A stretch of 5,870 nt of DNA from Actinomycetota bacterium (GTDB lineage Bacteria; Actinomycetota; Acidimicrobiia; IMCC26256), in the NCBI GenBank assembly GCA_009702955.1, contig WLHA01000093.1, positions 1 to 5,870 on the forward strand, in the 5' to 3' direction. The stretch's first letter is position 1. Each line of letters begins with the position of its first letter. A program made the position numbers and the translations under genes. The notes below the pieces were generated by a model. The model was given only the letters and a program-made list of their open reading frames with translations. It did not search any database and was not told where the DNA came from. This document shows positions 1 through 5,457 of the stretch, piece by piece.

Positions 1-298
1 CGGCGCAGTTCGTAGCCTCTGACGTTAGGTAGTTGCGCCCCATGATCTCAGCTAGGGGCGCGTACTCAACATTGGTTAAACCTGGTCCCCACTTATCGTT
101 CGGGAGGAAGAGATTCCAGAGACCGCGTGCGCGTGCCTCTACTTTCAGCTCCTCCATAATCGGCGGGTGAAAACGCTTGTCGCCAGACTCCTCGATCTGC
201 TCAAAGTAGATCGGCGTTGCGGGCTCAACCTTCTCATCTACAAACGCTTGAAGGCGCTCTTTGAGGTCCTGAGCACGCGCACTCATTGAGAAATCCAT
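1..298 (-). CDS. Acyl-CoA dehydrogenase family protein, N-terminal part (3' end outside window)
   Basis: The 99 visible residues match the N-terminal all-helical region of FAD-dependent acyl-CoA dehydrogenases, which oxidise an acyl-CoA thioester at the alpha-beta bond and pass electrons to electron-transfer flavoprotein. The recognisable block is ARGLWNLFLPNDKWGPGLTN followed by EYAPLAEIMGR and SEATNCA. This is the pattern of the larger ACAD10/ACAD11-like bacterial enzymes, which usually have about 400 residues. The FAD-binding and catalytic-base regions lie beyond the window edge, so activity and chain-length preference cannot be judged. The ATG start at 298 is supported by AAGGAG (304-309, minus strand) five bases upstream. 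The gene lies 106 bp downstream of the VOC gene in the same direction, with no clear terminator between them, so co-transcription is possible. The family call is firm; the substrate is unknown. Confidence 0.88.
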   Translation of the reverse strand, partial: MDFSMSARAQDLKERLQAFVDEKVEPATPIYFEQIEESGDKRFHPPIMEELKVEARARGLWNLFLPNDKWGPGLTNVEYAPLAEIMGRNYLTSEATNCA

Positions 299-404
299 TA
301 CTGCTCCTTGGTCTGCGATTCGGCGCCGAGAGATTGTCGTTCTACTGCGCGCACCATAGCCCTCAGAGAAGGGGATTGGCCACGCTCGAACGTAACTAGG
401 GTAC

Positions 405-926
405 TTAGGCCTTGGCTGGTTCGTGGAGCTTTATGCTCTTTGGTGCCACTTGCTCCGGTGCCTCTGCGAAGAGAAGCTCGAGCGCCTCGGCGCGGTCTTC
501 GTCGTTAAATTCACCTGTCGAAGTGCAGTATTCGACGAGAATGTAATTTGGATCCATTAGGTAAATAGAGGTACACCAACCGTGGTCAACCTCTAGGCAT
601 GCCTGACCTTTCGCGAGCCAGTTATCGCGTCGCATCGCTAGGTCTTCGAGCGTCGGCGCATCGAAGGCGACATGGTTTGTCCACTCGGGAAGCCCGAGAG
701 CGCGACTAATCGAGGGATCAAAATCGGGCACGCTCTCGTCATGAAGGTCCCATAGTGCAAACATCCCACCGCCCGGAATGTCATAGAAAACATGGCGCGC
801 CCATCCGGTGCCGCCTTCGTATGGGCCGACCTCAACTTTGGCGAGGGTAAAGCCCATCACCTCCGTGTAGAAGGTGTGAGAGGCGGGTAGGTCACGAGTC
901 ACAATTGCGAGGTGATGTACAGGCAT
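405..926 (-). CDS. VOC family (glyoxalase/extradiol dioxygenase superfamily) protein
   Basis: This 173-residue single-domain protein has two beta-alpha-beta-beta-beta modules of the vicinal oxygen chelate fold. Module one opens with VHHLAIVTRDLPASHTFY and module two with WTNHVAFDAPTLEDL, ending in the strand NYILVEYC. Likely metal ligands are H5 (or H4), H85 and E132. The site that holds Glu or Gln in glyoxalase I and methylmalonyl-CoA epimerase falls in GMFALWD and shows no obvious Glu/Gln, so a 2-His-1-Glu set, as in dioxygenase-type members, is plausible. After E132 comes an acidic helical tail (FNDEDRAEALELL) of about 40 residues. The ATG at 926 is chosen because the fold starts directly after it; a TTG at 956 would add ten residues with no homology-like content. 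Neither start has a convincing Shine-Dalgarno site. The neighbouring acyl-CoA dehydrogenase suggests a catabolic role, but the substrate is unknown. Confidence 0.85.
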   Translation of the reverse strand: MPVHHLAIVTRDLPASHTFYTEVMGFTLAKVEVGPYEGGTGWARHVFYDIPGGGMFALWDLHDESVPDFDPSISRALGLPEWTNHVAFDAPTLEDLAMRRDNWLAKGQACLEVDHGWCTSIYLMDPNYILVEYCTSTGEFNDEDRAEALELLFAEAPEQVAPKSIKLHEPAKA

Positions 927-1040
927 CCGTTGAGCGTAGGCGCGTTGACCCCCCAAGTGTTGAGTTGATGACGGGCAGGTACAACGTGCTCTCCGCCGCT
1001 CACTTGCGACTGCTTGCTCTAGAGGCCGTAATCTTTGGCT

Positions 1041-1661
1041 ATGAGACCAGAGTTGGAGTTATTTGAGTCCGATATCGGAGACGAACCAATCTCAGCCGTC
1101 CGAGAATGGTGGATTGCGGCGCGAGAGATCGATCCTTCCCCAGAGGGTTCGAGCGCTATGGCTGTCGCATCCATTGGGGCCAACGGCTCCCCGTCTAACC
1201 GAATCGTGCTGCTACGCGCACTCGATGAGCGTGGATTTGTTTTTTACACAAACTATGAAGGACGTAAGGGCTCCGAGTTGGTTCCGGGGAATCGAGCAGC
1301 GCTTGTGATTCACTGGGCTGAGCTTGGTTGTCAGGTCCGCGCTGAGGGAGTAGTCGAGCACGTTGCAGCGGATGAGTCGGATGCCTATTTCGCTACGCGC
1401 CCTCGTGGTCATCAAATTGGAGCATGGGTCTCGCCGCAGAGCAGTGTGATTGATGACCGAGCCTTCTTAGTGAATCGCCTTGCTGAGATGGAGATGCGTT
1501 TCGAAGGAGCAGAGGAGATCCCGCGTCCAGAGTATTGGGGTGGTATCAGATTGATTCCTGAAGTAATTGAACTCTGGGGCAATCGAAGCGATCGACTCCA
1601 TGACCGTCTCCGCTTTACTCGCGATGGCGGCGGATGGGTTCGCGAGCGCCTTGCGCCTTAG
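1041..1661 (+). CDS. pdxH: Pyridoxine/pyridoxamine 5'-phosphate oxidase
   Basis: The enzyme oxidises pyridoxine- or pyridoxamine-5'-phosphate to pyridoxal 5'-phosphate using FMN and oxygen, in cytosolic vitamin B6 synthesis and salvage. At 206 residues it has normal length and ends in the family's typical RLAP. Blocks in order: NRIVLLR (53-59), GFVFYTNYEGRKGSEL (65-80), CQVRAEG (97-103), YFATRPRGHQIGAWVSPQSS (116-135), IPRPEYWGGIRLIP (160-173) and RLHDR (185-189). Compared from memory with the E. coli enzyme, FMN-binding R54, R75/K76 and Q98 and substrate-site Y116, R120, R185 and H187 are kept. The PLP-phosphate residue Lys72 is replaced by R59 and Ser137 by H124. The start is ambiguous: ATG at 1041 is used, but TTG at 1035 lies nine bases after AGAGG (1021-1025) and would add two residues. 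The gene is divergent from the VOC gene and converges on the BrkB-type gene. Confidence 0.93.
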   Translation: MRPELELFESDIGDEPISAVREWWIAAREIDPSPEGSSAMAVASIGANGSPSNRIVLLRALDERGFVFYTNYEGRKGSELVPGNRAALVIHWAELGCQVRAEGVVEHVAADESDAYFATRPRGHQIGAWVSPQSSVIDDRAFLVNRLAEMEMRFEGAEEIPRPEYWGGIRLIPEVIELWGNRSDRLHDRLRFTRDGGGWVRERLAP

Positions 1662-2527
1662 GCAGTTTTATCTATTTTTGATTGCCTAGCAGCGGCTCTA
1701 CGCCGAAGGTGGGGGTGAGGGCGCGGTACAGGGACTCTGATATCGACAGTTCCGTGGTTCCGTTCCCAGAGCACTACCTCCACCATCGCAGCGGATACGA
1801 GCACGTAGCCAATGACGAGCATCCAGATCAGTAATGCGAAGAAGACACCGATCGTTCCATAAATAGCAGAGGAGTCGCTCGCTATTCGGGGGAGCACTGT
1901 TGCTCCTGCAACTCGCGCAGCAGTCAAACCGAGAGATGTGACGATCACTGCGGGGAGCATTGCGCGAATAGGAATATGGCGAGCGGGTAAAAGGCTTGCA
2001 GTAAGCATGACCAGTGACAGATCGGCGATCACTCCAATAATCACAGCGATTATTGGGAGTGAGTGATGGCTAGCAATCCACGAGGTTGTGGCGACTGCGA
2101 CGAGAATGCTTGCGCCGCTACCCAGCATCCAGAGCAATCCGCTTGCCCTTCCACGCAATCCGCCGCCAGGGATGCCCCATGCTGAGTTCCATGCATACGC
2201 AATCGCCATGGAGAGCCCGGTCCCTGTCCAGACGAGTCCGAGGAGCCCGAAGATCGTCGTTGTCGCCCGGCTGGTCTGCGCTTGTTCAACAGCTATGTAT
2301 ACGGAGTTGGCTGCTTCGCCGGAGAGGCCGAGATTGCCAATTATCCACTCGCCGACTCCACGACCGGACGCGTTCAAGTAGCCAGCAAGTGCGAAGCTGA
2401 GGACTAGGCAAGCAAATAAGCCAAGGAAAGCTCTAAACGCGATTGCCGCAGCGAGGTTTGATCCGCGCTTCTCTGAGAATCGCTTTGCAACGGCAAGACT
2501 CAAGCTCCAGATCTCAGAGAGCTTCAT
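1658..2527 (-). CDS. YihY/virulence factor BrkB family membrane protein
   Basis: This 289-residue polytopic inner-membrane protein has about six hydrophobic segments: roughly 33-50, 90-112, 130-151, 157-180, 189-212 and 224-250. Family features are the early SNLAAAIAFRAFLGLFACL stretch, which corresponds to the LAYRALFALFPLL-type motif of BrkB/YihY proteins, and YGTIGVFFALLIWMLVIGYV (223-242) before the final helix. The C-terminal 35 residues are basic and proline/histidine/arginine-rich, and are probably cytoplasmic. The family has no settled biochemical function; the name comes from Bordetella BrkB, linked to serum resistance, and should not be read as evidence of virulence here. The ATG at 2527 has no strong Shine-Dalgarno site. 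The TAA stop (1658-1660) overlaps the pdxH TAG (1659-1661) in opposite orientation, so any terminator for either gene must lie inside the other gene. Confidence 0.88.
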   Translation of the reverse strand: MKLSEIWSLSLAVAKRFSEKRGSNLAAAIAFRAFLGLFACLVLSFALAGYLNASGRGVGEWIIGNLGLSGEAANSVYIAVEQAQTSRATTTIFGLLGLVWTGTGLSMAIAYAWNSAWGIPGGGLRGRASGLLWMLGSGASILVAVATTSWIASHHSLPIIAVIIGVIADLSLVMLTASLLPARHIPIRAMLPAVIVTSLGLTAARVAGATVLPRIASDSSAIYGTIGVFFALLIWMLVIGYVLVSAAMVEVVLWERNHGTVDIRVPVPRPHPHLRRRAAARQSKIDKTA

Positions 2528-2603
2528 TGAAACGCCCGCAGCAAGGAGTGAACAACTGCTGCGAGATTCGGTTGCATTGGGGCTATGGCTCTGCGAGCGG
2601 AGA

Positions 2604-2655
2604 GGGGCACGGAGTTAGAGGATAGACGCACGATTTCTCGCGTAGGGTGTGCCCC
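2604..2655. repeat. Inverted repeat in the divergent intergenic region
   Basis: GGGGCAC (2604-2610) and GTGCCCC (2649-2655) form a perfect 7-bp inverted repeat with a 38-base spacer. A second pair, GTTAG (2614-2618) and CTAAC (2656-2660), overlaps it; the two pairings would be hard to form together and may be alternatives. The repeat lies between the divergent BrkB-type gene and the 27-codon ORF, about 40 bases before the latter's start codon. It could be a leader RNA structure or a protein-binding site, or simply chance. I see no convincing -35/-10 pair in this 168-bp region on either strand. Confidence 0.25.
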
Positions 2656-2680
2656 CTAACTATTGATTCACAAAGTTCAA

Positions 2681-2687
2681 GAGGTGA
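2681..2687 (+). promoter_or_regulatory. Shine-Dalgarno site of the 27-codon ORF
   Basis: GAGGTGA lies eight bases before the ATG at 2696 and is a strong match to the anti-Shine-Dalgarno sequence. It is the main reason for treating the very short ORF as translated, since it is far from the GTG start of the YhhN gene at 2779. Confidence 0.6.
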
Positions 2688-2695
2688 GTGCAGAT

Positions 2696-2779
2696 ATGAG
2701 TTCAGAATCCAGCCTAATTAGCAGCCCAAACATCGTTCCCGCAGCGTTTGATGCCGCTGCCGCGCTTGGTGGCTTCTAG
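2696..2779 (+). CDS. Small ORF (27 codons), possible leader peptide coupled to the YhhN gene
   Basis: This ORF encodes a 27-residue peptide starting MSSESSLISSPNIVP and ending AAAALGGF. It is serine-rich at the front and alanine/glycine-rich at the end, with no Cys, Lys, Arg or His. I do not recognise it. Support for translation is the GAGGTGA site eight bases upstream and the arrangement at its end: its TAG (2777-2779) shares its G with the GTG start of the YhhN gene (TAGTG), a classic coupling overlap in a different reading frame. It could be a leader peptide that delivers ribosomes to the weaker downstream start, a functional micropeptide, or a fortuitous ORF. It shows no run of rare or repeated codons typical of an attenuator, and no charged signal sequence. 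Confidence 0.5.
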   Translation: MSSESSLISSPNIVPAAFDAAAALGGF

Positions 2780-3417
2780 TGAACCCTCTTGCGGTAGCGA
2801 TACTTCTTCTTGCCGGGGTAGTCGCGCTGGTCGACTGGTGGGCGGTGCTGCGCTCAAATAAGCGCATTGAGTACGTCGCTAAGCCGGGCGTGCTGATTCT
2901 CTTGATCGGCGTAGCGCTAGCTCTCGACCCCAAGTACTCATCAATGCGGGCCTGGTTTGTAGCGGCGCTTGTTCTATCGCTCATCGGTGACATCTTCTTG
3001 ATGCTTCCATCAGATCGATTTGTGCCAGGCCTCTCAGCATTTCTGCTTGCACATGTTGCGTACTCAGTTGGGTTTCTAATCCATTCACCAGGCTCTCCGG
3101 CACCGATTATTACGACGCTGCTAGTGGTTGCCTTCTCTGCAAATTCTTGGCGCAGGCTCGCTGCTGGAATGAAGGCAGGGGGGCAGAGTGCGTACTTGCC
3201 ACCGGTCACGGCATATGTGGTTGTAATAGGGGTCATGGGTGCTGCAGCACTAGCAAGTGGCAACTTGGTTGCGGTTGCTGGTGCGCTCTTGTTTGTCCTA
3301 TCCGACTCGATTATCGGTGAGACTCGTTTTGTGGGTGAGCGGTCTTGGGGCCCGATGGCAGTGATCACTACCTACCACCTTGGGCAGGCGCTGCTCGTCC
3401 TTTCACTAGTTCGATAA
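2779..3417 (+). CDS. YhhN/TMEM86 family (lysoplasmalogenase-type) membrane protein
   Basis: This 212-residue integral membrane protein has about eight hydrophobic segments and little soluble sequence. Family signature residues are present: AKP (34-36), SLIGDIFLML (67-76), the F81-x2-G84-x3-F88-x3-H92-x2-Y95 block, Y146, GALLFVLSDSIIG (168-180), and the terminal YHLGQALLVLSL (199-210). Animal TMEM86B cleaves the vinyl-ether bond of lysoplasmalogens; conserved polar residues such as D71 and D176 within membrane segments are proposed to be catalytic. Whether bacterial YhhN proteins share this substrate is not settled, so the activity here is inferred. The start is GTG at 2779, overlapping the stop of the preceding 27-codon ORF. 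Its own upstream site, GGTGG (2768-2772), is only moderate, so translational coupling is likely. The next gene starts 11 bases after the stop. Confidence 0.85.
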   Translation: MNPLAVAILLLAGVVALVDWWAVLRSNKRIEYVAKPGVLILLIGVALALDPKYSSMRAWFVAALVLSLIGDIFLMLPSDRFVPGLSAFLLAHVAYSVGFLIHSPGSPAPIITTLLVVAFSANSWRRLAAGMKAGGQSAYLPPVTAYVVVIGVMGAAALASGNLVAVAGALLFVLSDSIIGETRFVGERSWGPMAVITTYHLGQALLVLSLVR

Positions 3418-3422
3418 AGGAG
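3416..3422 (+). promoter_or_regulatory. Shine-Dalgarno site fixing the start of the acidic 84-residue protein
   Basis: AAAGGAG overlaps the TAA stop of the YhhN gene and lies six bases before the ATG at 3429. This supports that start over in-frame upstream codons, such as the one at 3345 inside the YhhN gene. Confidence 0.7.
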
Positions 3423-3428
3423 TATTTG

Positions 3429-3683
3429 ATGCGAAGGTCCATCGATGATTCAAGTGATGATCACCCTATAGATGAAGAGCGCCCTGCGGTTTCTTGGATG
3501 GTTGGTCTATCTGACGATCCAGACGCGAGCGACGATGGTTCGCCTCGTGTCAGCGTTACCCTCGAGGAGGCCGGACGCGCAGGTTTTGGGGTAGTCGCTC
3601 AACTTGCCCCTGATACTGCGCGTCGAATGCGTGCAGCGATTGCCGCAGCGTTACGTGAGATTGGTGAAGATCCCGGGCAGTAG
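3429..3683 (+). CDS. Hypothetical acidic small protein (84 residues)
   Basis: I do not recognise this protein. It has 84 residues, with 18 Asp/Glu against nine Arg and no Lys or Cys. The first 37 residues are strongly acidic and look disordered, with clusters at D6-D7, D10-D11, D15-E17 and D29-D36 around a short hydrophobic patch, VSWMVGL (21-27). The second half looks folded: a likely strand RVSVTL (40-45), a second strand GFGVVAQL (52-59), and an amphipathic helix from PDTARRMRAAIAAALREIG (61-79). There is no signal peptide or membrane segment, so it is probably cytosolic. It follows the YhhN gene by 11 bases with an excellent ribosome binding site and is almost certainly co-transcribed with it. 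The strand-strand-helix half resembles small actinobacterial accessory proteins only in general style. Confidence 0.75.
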   Translation: MRRSIDDSSDDHPIDEERPAVSWMVGLSDDPDASDDGSPRVSVTLEEAGRAGFGVVAQLAPDTARRMRAAIAAALREIGEDPGQ

Positions 3684-3728
3684 CGAGCGCATTGAGCGTG
3701 CGTATGACCGCTCGCAGGGGCTTTCTTA
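3683..3728 (+). terminator. Candidate intrinsic terminator of the small ORF-YhhN-acidic protein operon
   Basis: GCGAGCG (3683-3689) and CGCTCGC (3709-3715) form a perfect 7-bp stem starting at the last base of the stop codon of the 84-residue protein. The 19-base loop contains a further CAT/ATG pair. A pyrimidine-rich stretch, CTTTCTT, follows after AGGGG. The T tract is neither immediate nor pure and the loop is long, so efficiency is uncertain. The opposite strand lacks a T tract beyond the stem, so it would not serve ribB. Confidence 0.38.
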
Positions 3729-3759
3729 ATTTAAGAGCTACCTGATTTAAGAGCTACCT
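3729..3759. repeat. 16-bp tandem direct repeat over the ribB stop codon
   Basis: ATTTAAGAGCTACCT occurs at 3729-3743 and again at 3745-3759, giving a 16-base period. ATT at 3761-3763 begins what could be a third, decayed copy. The right-hand copy contains the ribB stop codon (TAG on the minus strand, 3754-3756) and part of its penultimate codons. It looks like a recent short tandem duplication, for instance from replication slippage. With a period of 16 it changes frame, but the stop codon is kept. Confidence 0.8.
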
Positions 3760-4377
3760 AATTGAGGTAAGCGCTGCCTCTCGGTACTCCGCAAGTTGCT
3801 CCACGCTTATGAGAAGGATCCCGTGCTCTGCAGCGAACTTCTCAAGGAACGGCAAGCGTGCTGGAGAGCCCTCATCGTCGAGCACTTCGCATATCACCGC
3901 AACAGGGTGCAGCCCAGCTAAACGAGCCAAGTCCACAGACGCCTCAGTATGCCCACGTCGCTCTAACACGCCTTCAGGCTTTGCTCTAAGCGGGAACACA
4001 TGCCCAGGGCGGATGAAGTCGGAGGCGACTGATGCTGGGTCTAAGAAGTTCTTTACTGTTAGCGCTCGATCAGCAGCACCGATTCCGCTCCCGGAATCGC
4101 GGTGATCAATGGAGACGGTGAAGGGCGTGTCGCAGCCTTCTTCTCCGGCAGGAATCATCGGCCCAACCGATAGGCGCTCAAGGTACTCGGGAGCAGAGGG
4201 CATGCAGACGAGACCACGCGCGAAACGGAGCATGAAGTTGATCGCTTCAGGCGTAACAAACTCGGCGGCCATTGTTAGGTCGCCTTCGTTCTCACGATCT
4301 TCGTCATCGGCCACAAGAACCATCTCCCCCGCACGAATGCGGTCAACGGCTTCCTCGATGCTGGCGAATGTGCTCAT
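3754..4377 (-). CDS. ribB: 3,4-dihydroxy-2-butanone-4-phosphate synthase (stand-alone)
   Basis: The enzyme converts ribulose 5-phosphate to 3,4-dihydroxy-2-butanone 4-phosphate plus formate, supplying the four-carbon unit for riboflavin. The 207 residues carry the full signature: DDEDRENEGDL (24-34), with acidic Mg-binding residues including E29 and E31; CDTPFTVSIDHRDS (82-95); RPGHVFPLRA (123-132); GHTEASVDLARLAGL (142-156), with metal ligand H143; and E164 in VICEV. Two blocks differ from common forms: SGSGIGAADRA where TGIS-A-DR is usual, and DDEGSPAR where DDGTMAR is usual. The protein stops soon after EYR, where bifunctional RibBA proteins continue into GTP cyclohydrolase II; no such domain lies downstream, so ribA must be elsewhere. 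ATG 4377 has AAGGAG (4382-4387) four bases upstream. It follows the histidine kinase by 30 bp and is probably co-transcribed with it. No FMN riboswitch fits in that gap. Confidence 0.95.
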   Translation of the reverse strand: MSTFASIEEAVDRIRAGEMVLVADDEDRENEGDLTMAAEFVTPEAINFMLRFARGLVCMPSAPEYLERLSVGPMIPAGEEGCDTPFTVSIDHRDSGSGIGAADRALTVKNFLDPASVASDFIRPGHVFPLRAKPEGVLERRGHTEASVDLARLAGLHPVAVICEVLDDEGSPARLPFLEKFAAEHGILLISVEQLAEYREAALTSIR

Positions 4378-4407
4378 GTTGCTCCTTGTTTATTTATGTA
4401 GCCGTGA

Positions 4408-5457
4408 TTATGCGGCATTGGGAAGGGTTACGACCATTCGGCACCCGTGAGGCTCTCTGCGCTCCGGGTGAATTTCTCCGCCATGCAGATCAACGATCCA
4501 CTGTGCGATAGCAAGACCGAGGCCAGCGCCACCGGCCTGAGAGGAGCGTGCAGCATCTGCTCGATAGAAGCGCTCAAAGATCCTCTCCTCGTCAACGGCA
4601 GCAATTCCTGGGCCTTCGTCAGAGATCTCGAAGACGACGTTGCCCGCGGATCGCCTTGCGGTGACCTCAACTTTGCCTCCGGCAGGGGAGTGGCGCACTG
4701 CATTCTCGAGGAGGTTCGCAAGAACTTGATGCACCCGTTCAGGGTCTCCGTCAGCAGTCAACGAGGGGTCATCGAGCACGACGCTTACCTCTACATCGCC
4801 AACTTGGAGAGCCTGCTCTCTTACGGCGTGATCGAGAAGAGGTGCAACTTGGAACTCTTGGCGGTCGAGTGGAATCGACCCAGACTCGAGTCGGGAGAGG
4901 TCGAGCAGTTGACTAACTAGGCGACCGAGACGCTCCGTCTGGCGAAGCATTGTTAGAAGCAACTCTGGCTCGGGCTCCTCAACGCCATCAACGAGGTTCT
5001 CTAAGCGTGCTTGGAGCGCAGTAATTGGGGTGCGCAGTTCGTGGCTTACGTTCGCCACAAGATCTCGCCGCACGCGGTCGGTCTCATCTAGCTCGGATGC
5101 CATGCGATTAAATGCACGCGCTAGGCGGCCAACTTCATCCGTGGATGTAGCGCTAACACGACGTGAGTAATCGCCACGCGCCATAGCGTCTGCTGCCTCT
5201 GACATTTCGCGCAGCGGTGATGTAACTCCGCGCGCTAGAAATCTCACGCATACCAATGCAGCGGTTCCTGCAAGCACCGCGCTAATGCTTGGCCAGATTC
5301 CTAAGTGATCTCCAGCCCAGAAAATTACGATCGTTACGCCTACCGCTGCGGAGAGGAGAGTAGCGAACTTAAATTTAAGGGTAGGAAGGGGGCTAAGCGG
5401 GCGCTCCTGCACTTGCCGCAGTGCCTCAGGAACCCCTGCCGGTAAACGCCTCTTCAT
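4408..5457 (-). CDS. Sensor histidine kinase with HAMP domain and two-helix membrane anchor
   Basis: This 349-residue membrane kinase autophosphorylates on histidine and passes the phosphate to the response regulator encoded just upstream. Order of parts: a basic/proline-rich N-terminus (1-28); TM1 about 29-48; a very short loop (GDHLGIWPS); TM2 about 57-75; HAMP about 76-128, with MARGDYSRRVSATSTDEVG and FNRMASEL; a dimerisation/phosphoacceptor region with VANVSHELRTP and H139; then the ATPase domain with N-box LLENAVRHS (N252), G1 DEGPGI (280-285), F-box ERFYR (295-299) and G2 GGAGLGLAIA (309-318). All catalytic boxes are intact. There is no extracytoplasmic sensor domain, so it may sense within the membrane or through HAMP. 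ATG 5457 overlaps the regulator's TGA as ATGA, with GGGG (5465-5468) as a modest ribosome site. The stimulus is unknown. Confidence 0.95.
   Translation of the reverse strand: MKRRLPAGVPEALRQVQERPLSPLPTLKFKFATLLSAAVGVTIVIFWAGDHLGIWPSISAVLAGTAALVCVRFLARGVTSPLREMSEAADAMARGDYSRRVSATSTDEVGRLARAFNRMASELDETDRVRRDLVANVSHELRTPITALQARLENLVDGVEEPEPELLLTMLRQTERLGRLVSQLLDLSRLESGSIPLDRQEFQVAPLLDHAVREQALQVGDVEVSVVLDDPSLTADGDPERVHQVLANLLENAVRHSPAGGKVEVTARRSAGNVVFEISDEGPGIAAVDEERIFERFYRADAARSSQAGGAGLGLAIAQWIVDLHGGEIHPERREPHGCRMVVTLPNAA

Noticed and set aside
945..985. TTGACC (945-950) and TACAAC (980-985) as a promoter for pdxH
   Set aside because: The spacing is 29 bases, far from 16-18, and no better -10 element lies at the right distance.
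954..1006. CAAGTG (954-959) and CACTTG (1001-1006) inverted repeat between the VOC gene and pdxH
   Set aside because: Only six bases with a 41-base spacer and no extension on either side; expected by chance.
1661..1686. GGCAGT...ATTGCC around an AT-rich loop as a terminator between pdxH and the BrkB-type gene
   Set aside because: The stem is weak (four canonical pairs plus a wobble), the loop is long and no T tract follows; the segment is coding.
2604..2660. H-type pseudoknot or riboswitch from the two interleaved pairings
   Set aside because: The three-base connector would have to span about 12 stacked base pairs, which is not feasible, and no known riboswitch consensus is visible.
2718..3368. 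Long 216-codon open frame on the minus strand opposite the YhhN gene
   Set aside because: Its Thr/Ser/Arg/Ala-rich, low-complexity translation resembles an antisense shadow, while the plus strand encodes a clear membrane family protein.
4378..4407. FMN riboswitch before ribB
   Set aside because: Only 30 bases separate the kinase stop from the ribB start, far too short for an FMN aptamer.
4447..4920. 157-codon plus-strand open frame opposite the histidine kinase
   Set aside because: It shows no family features and lies fully inside the kinase gene, whose motifs are complete.
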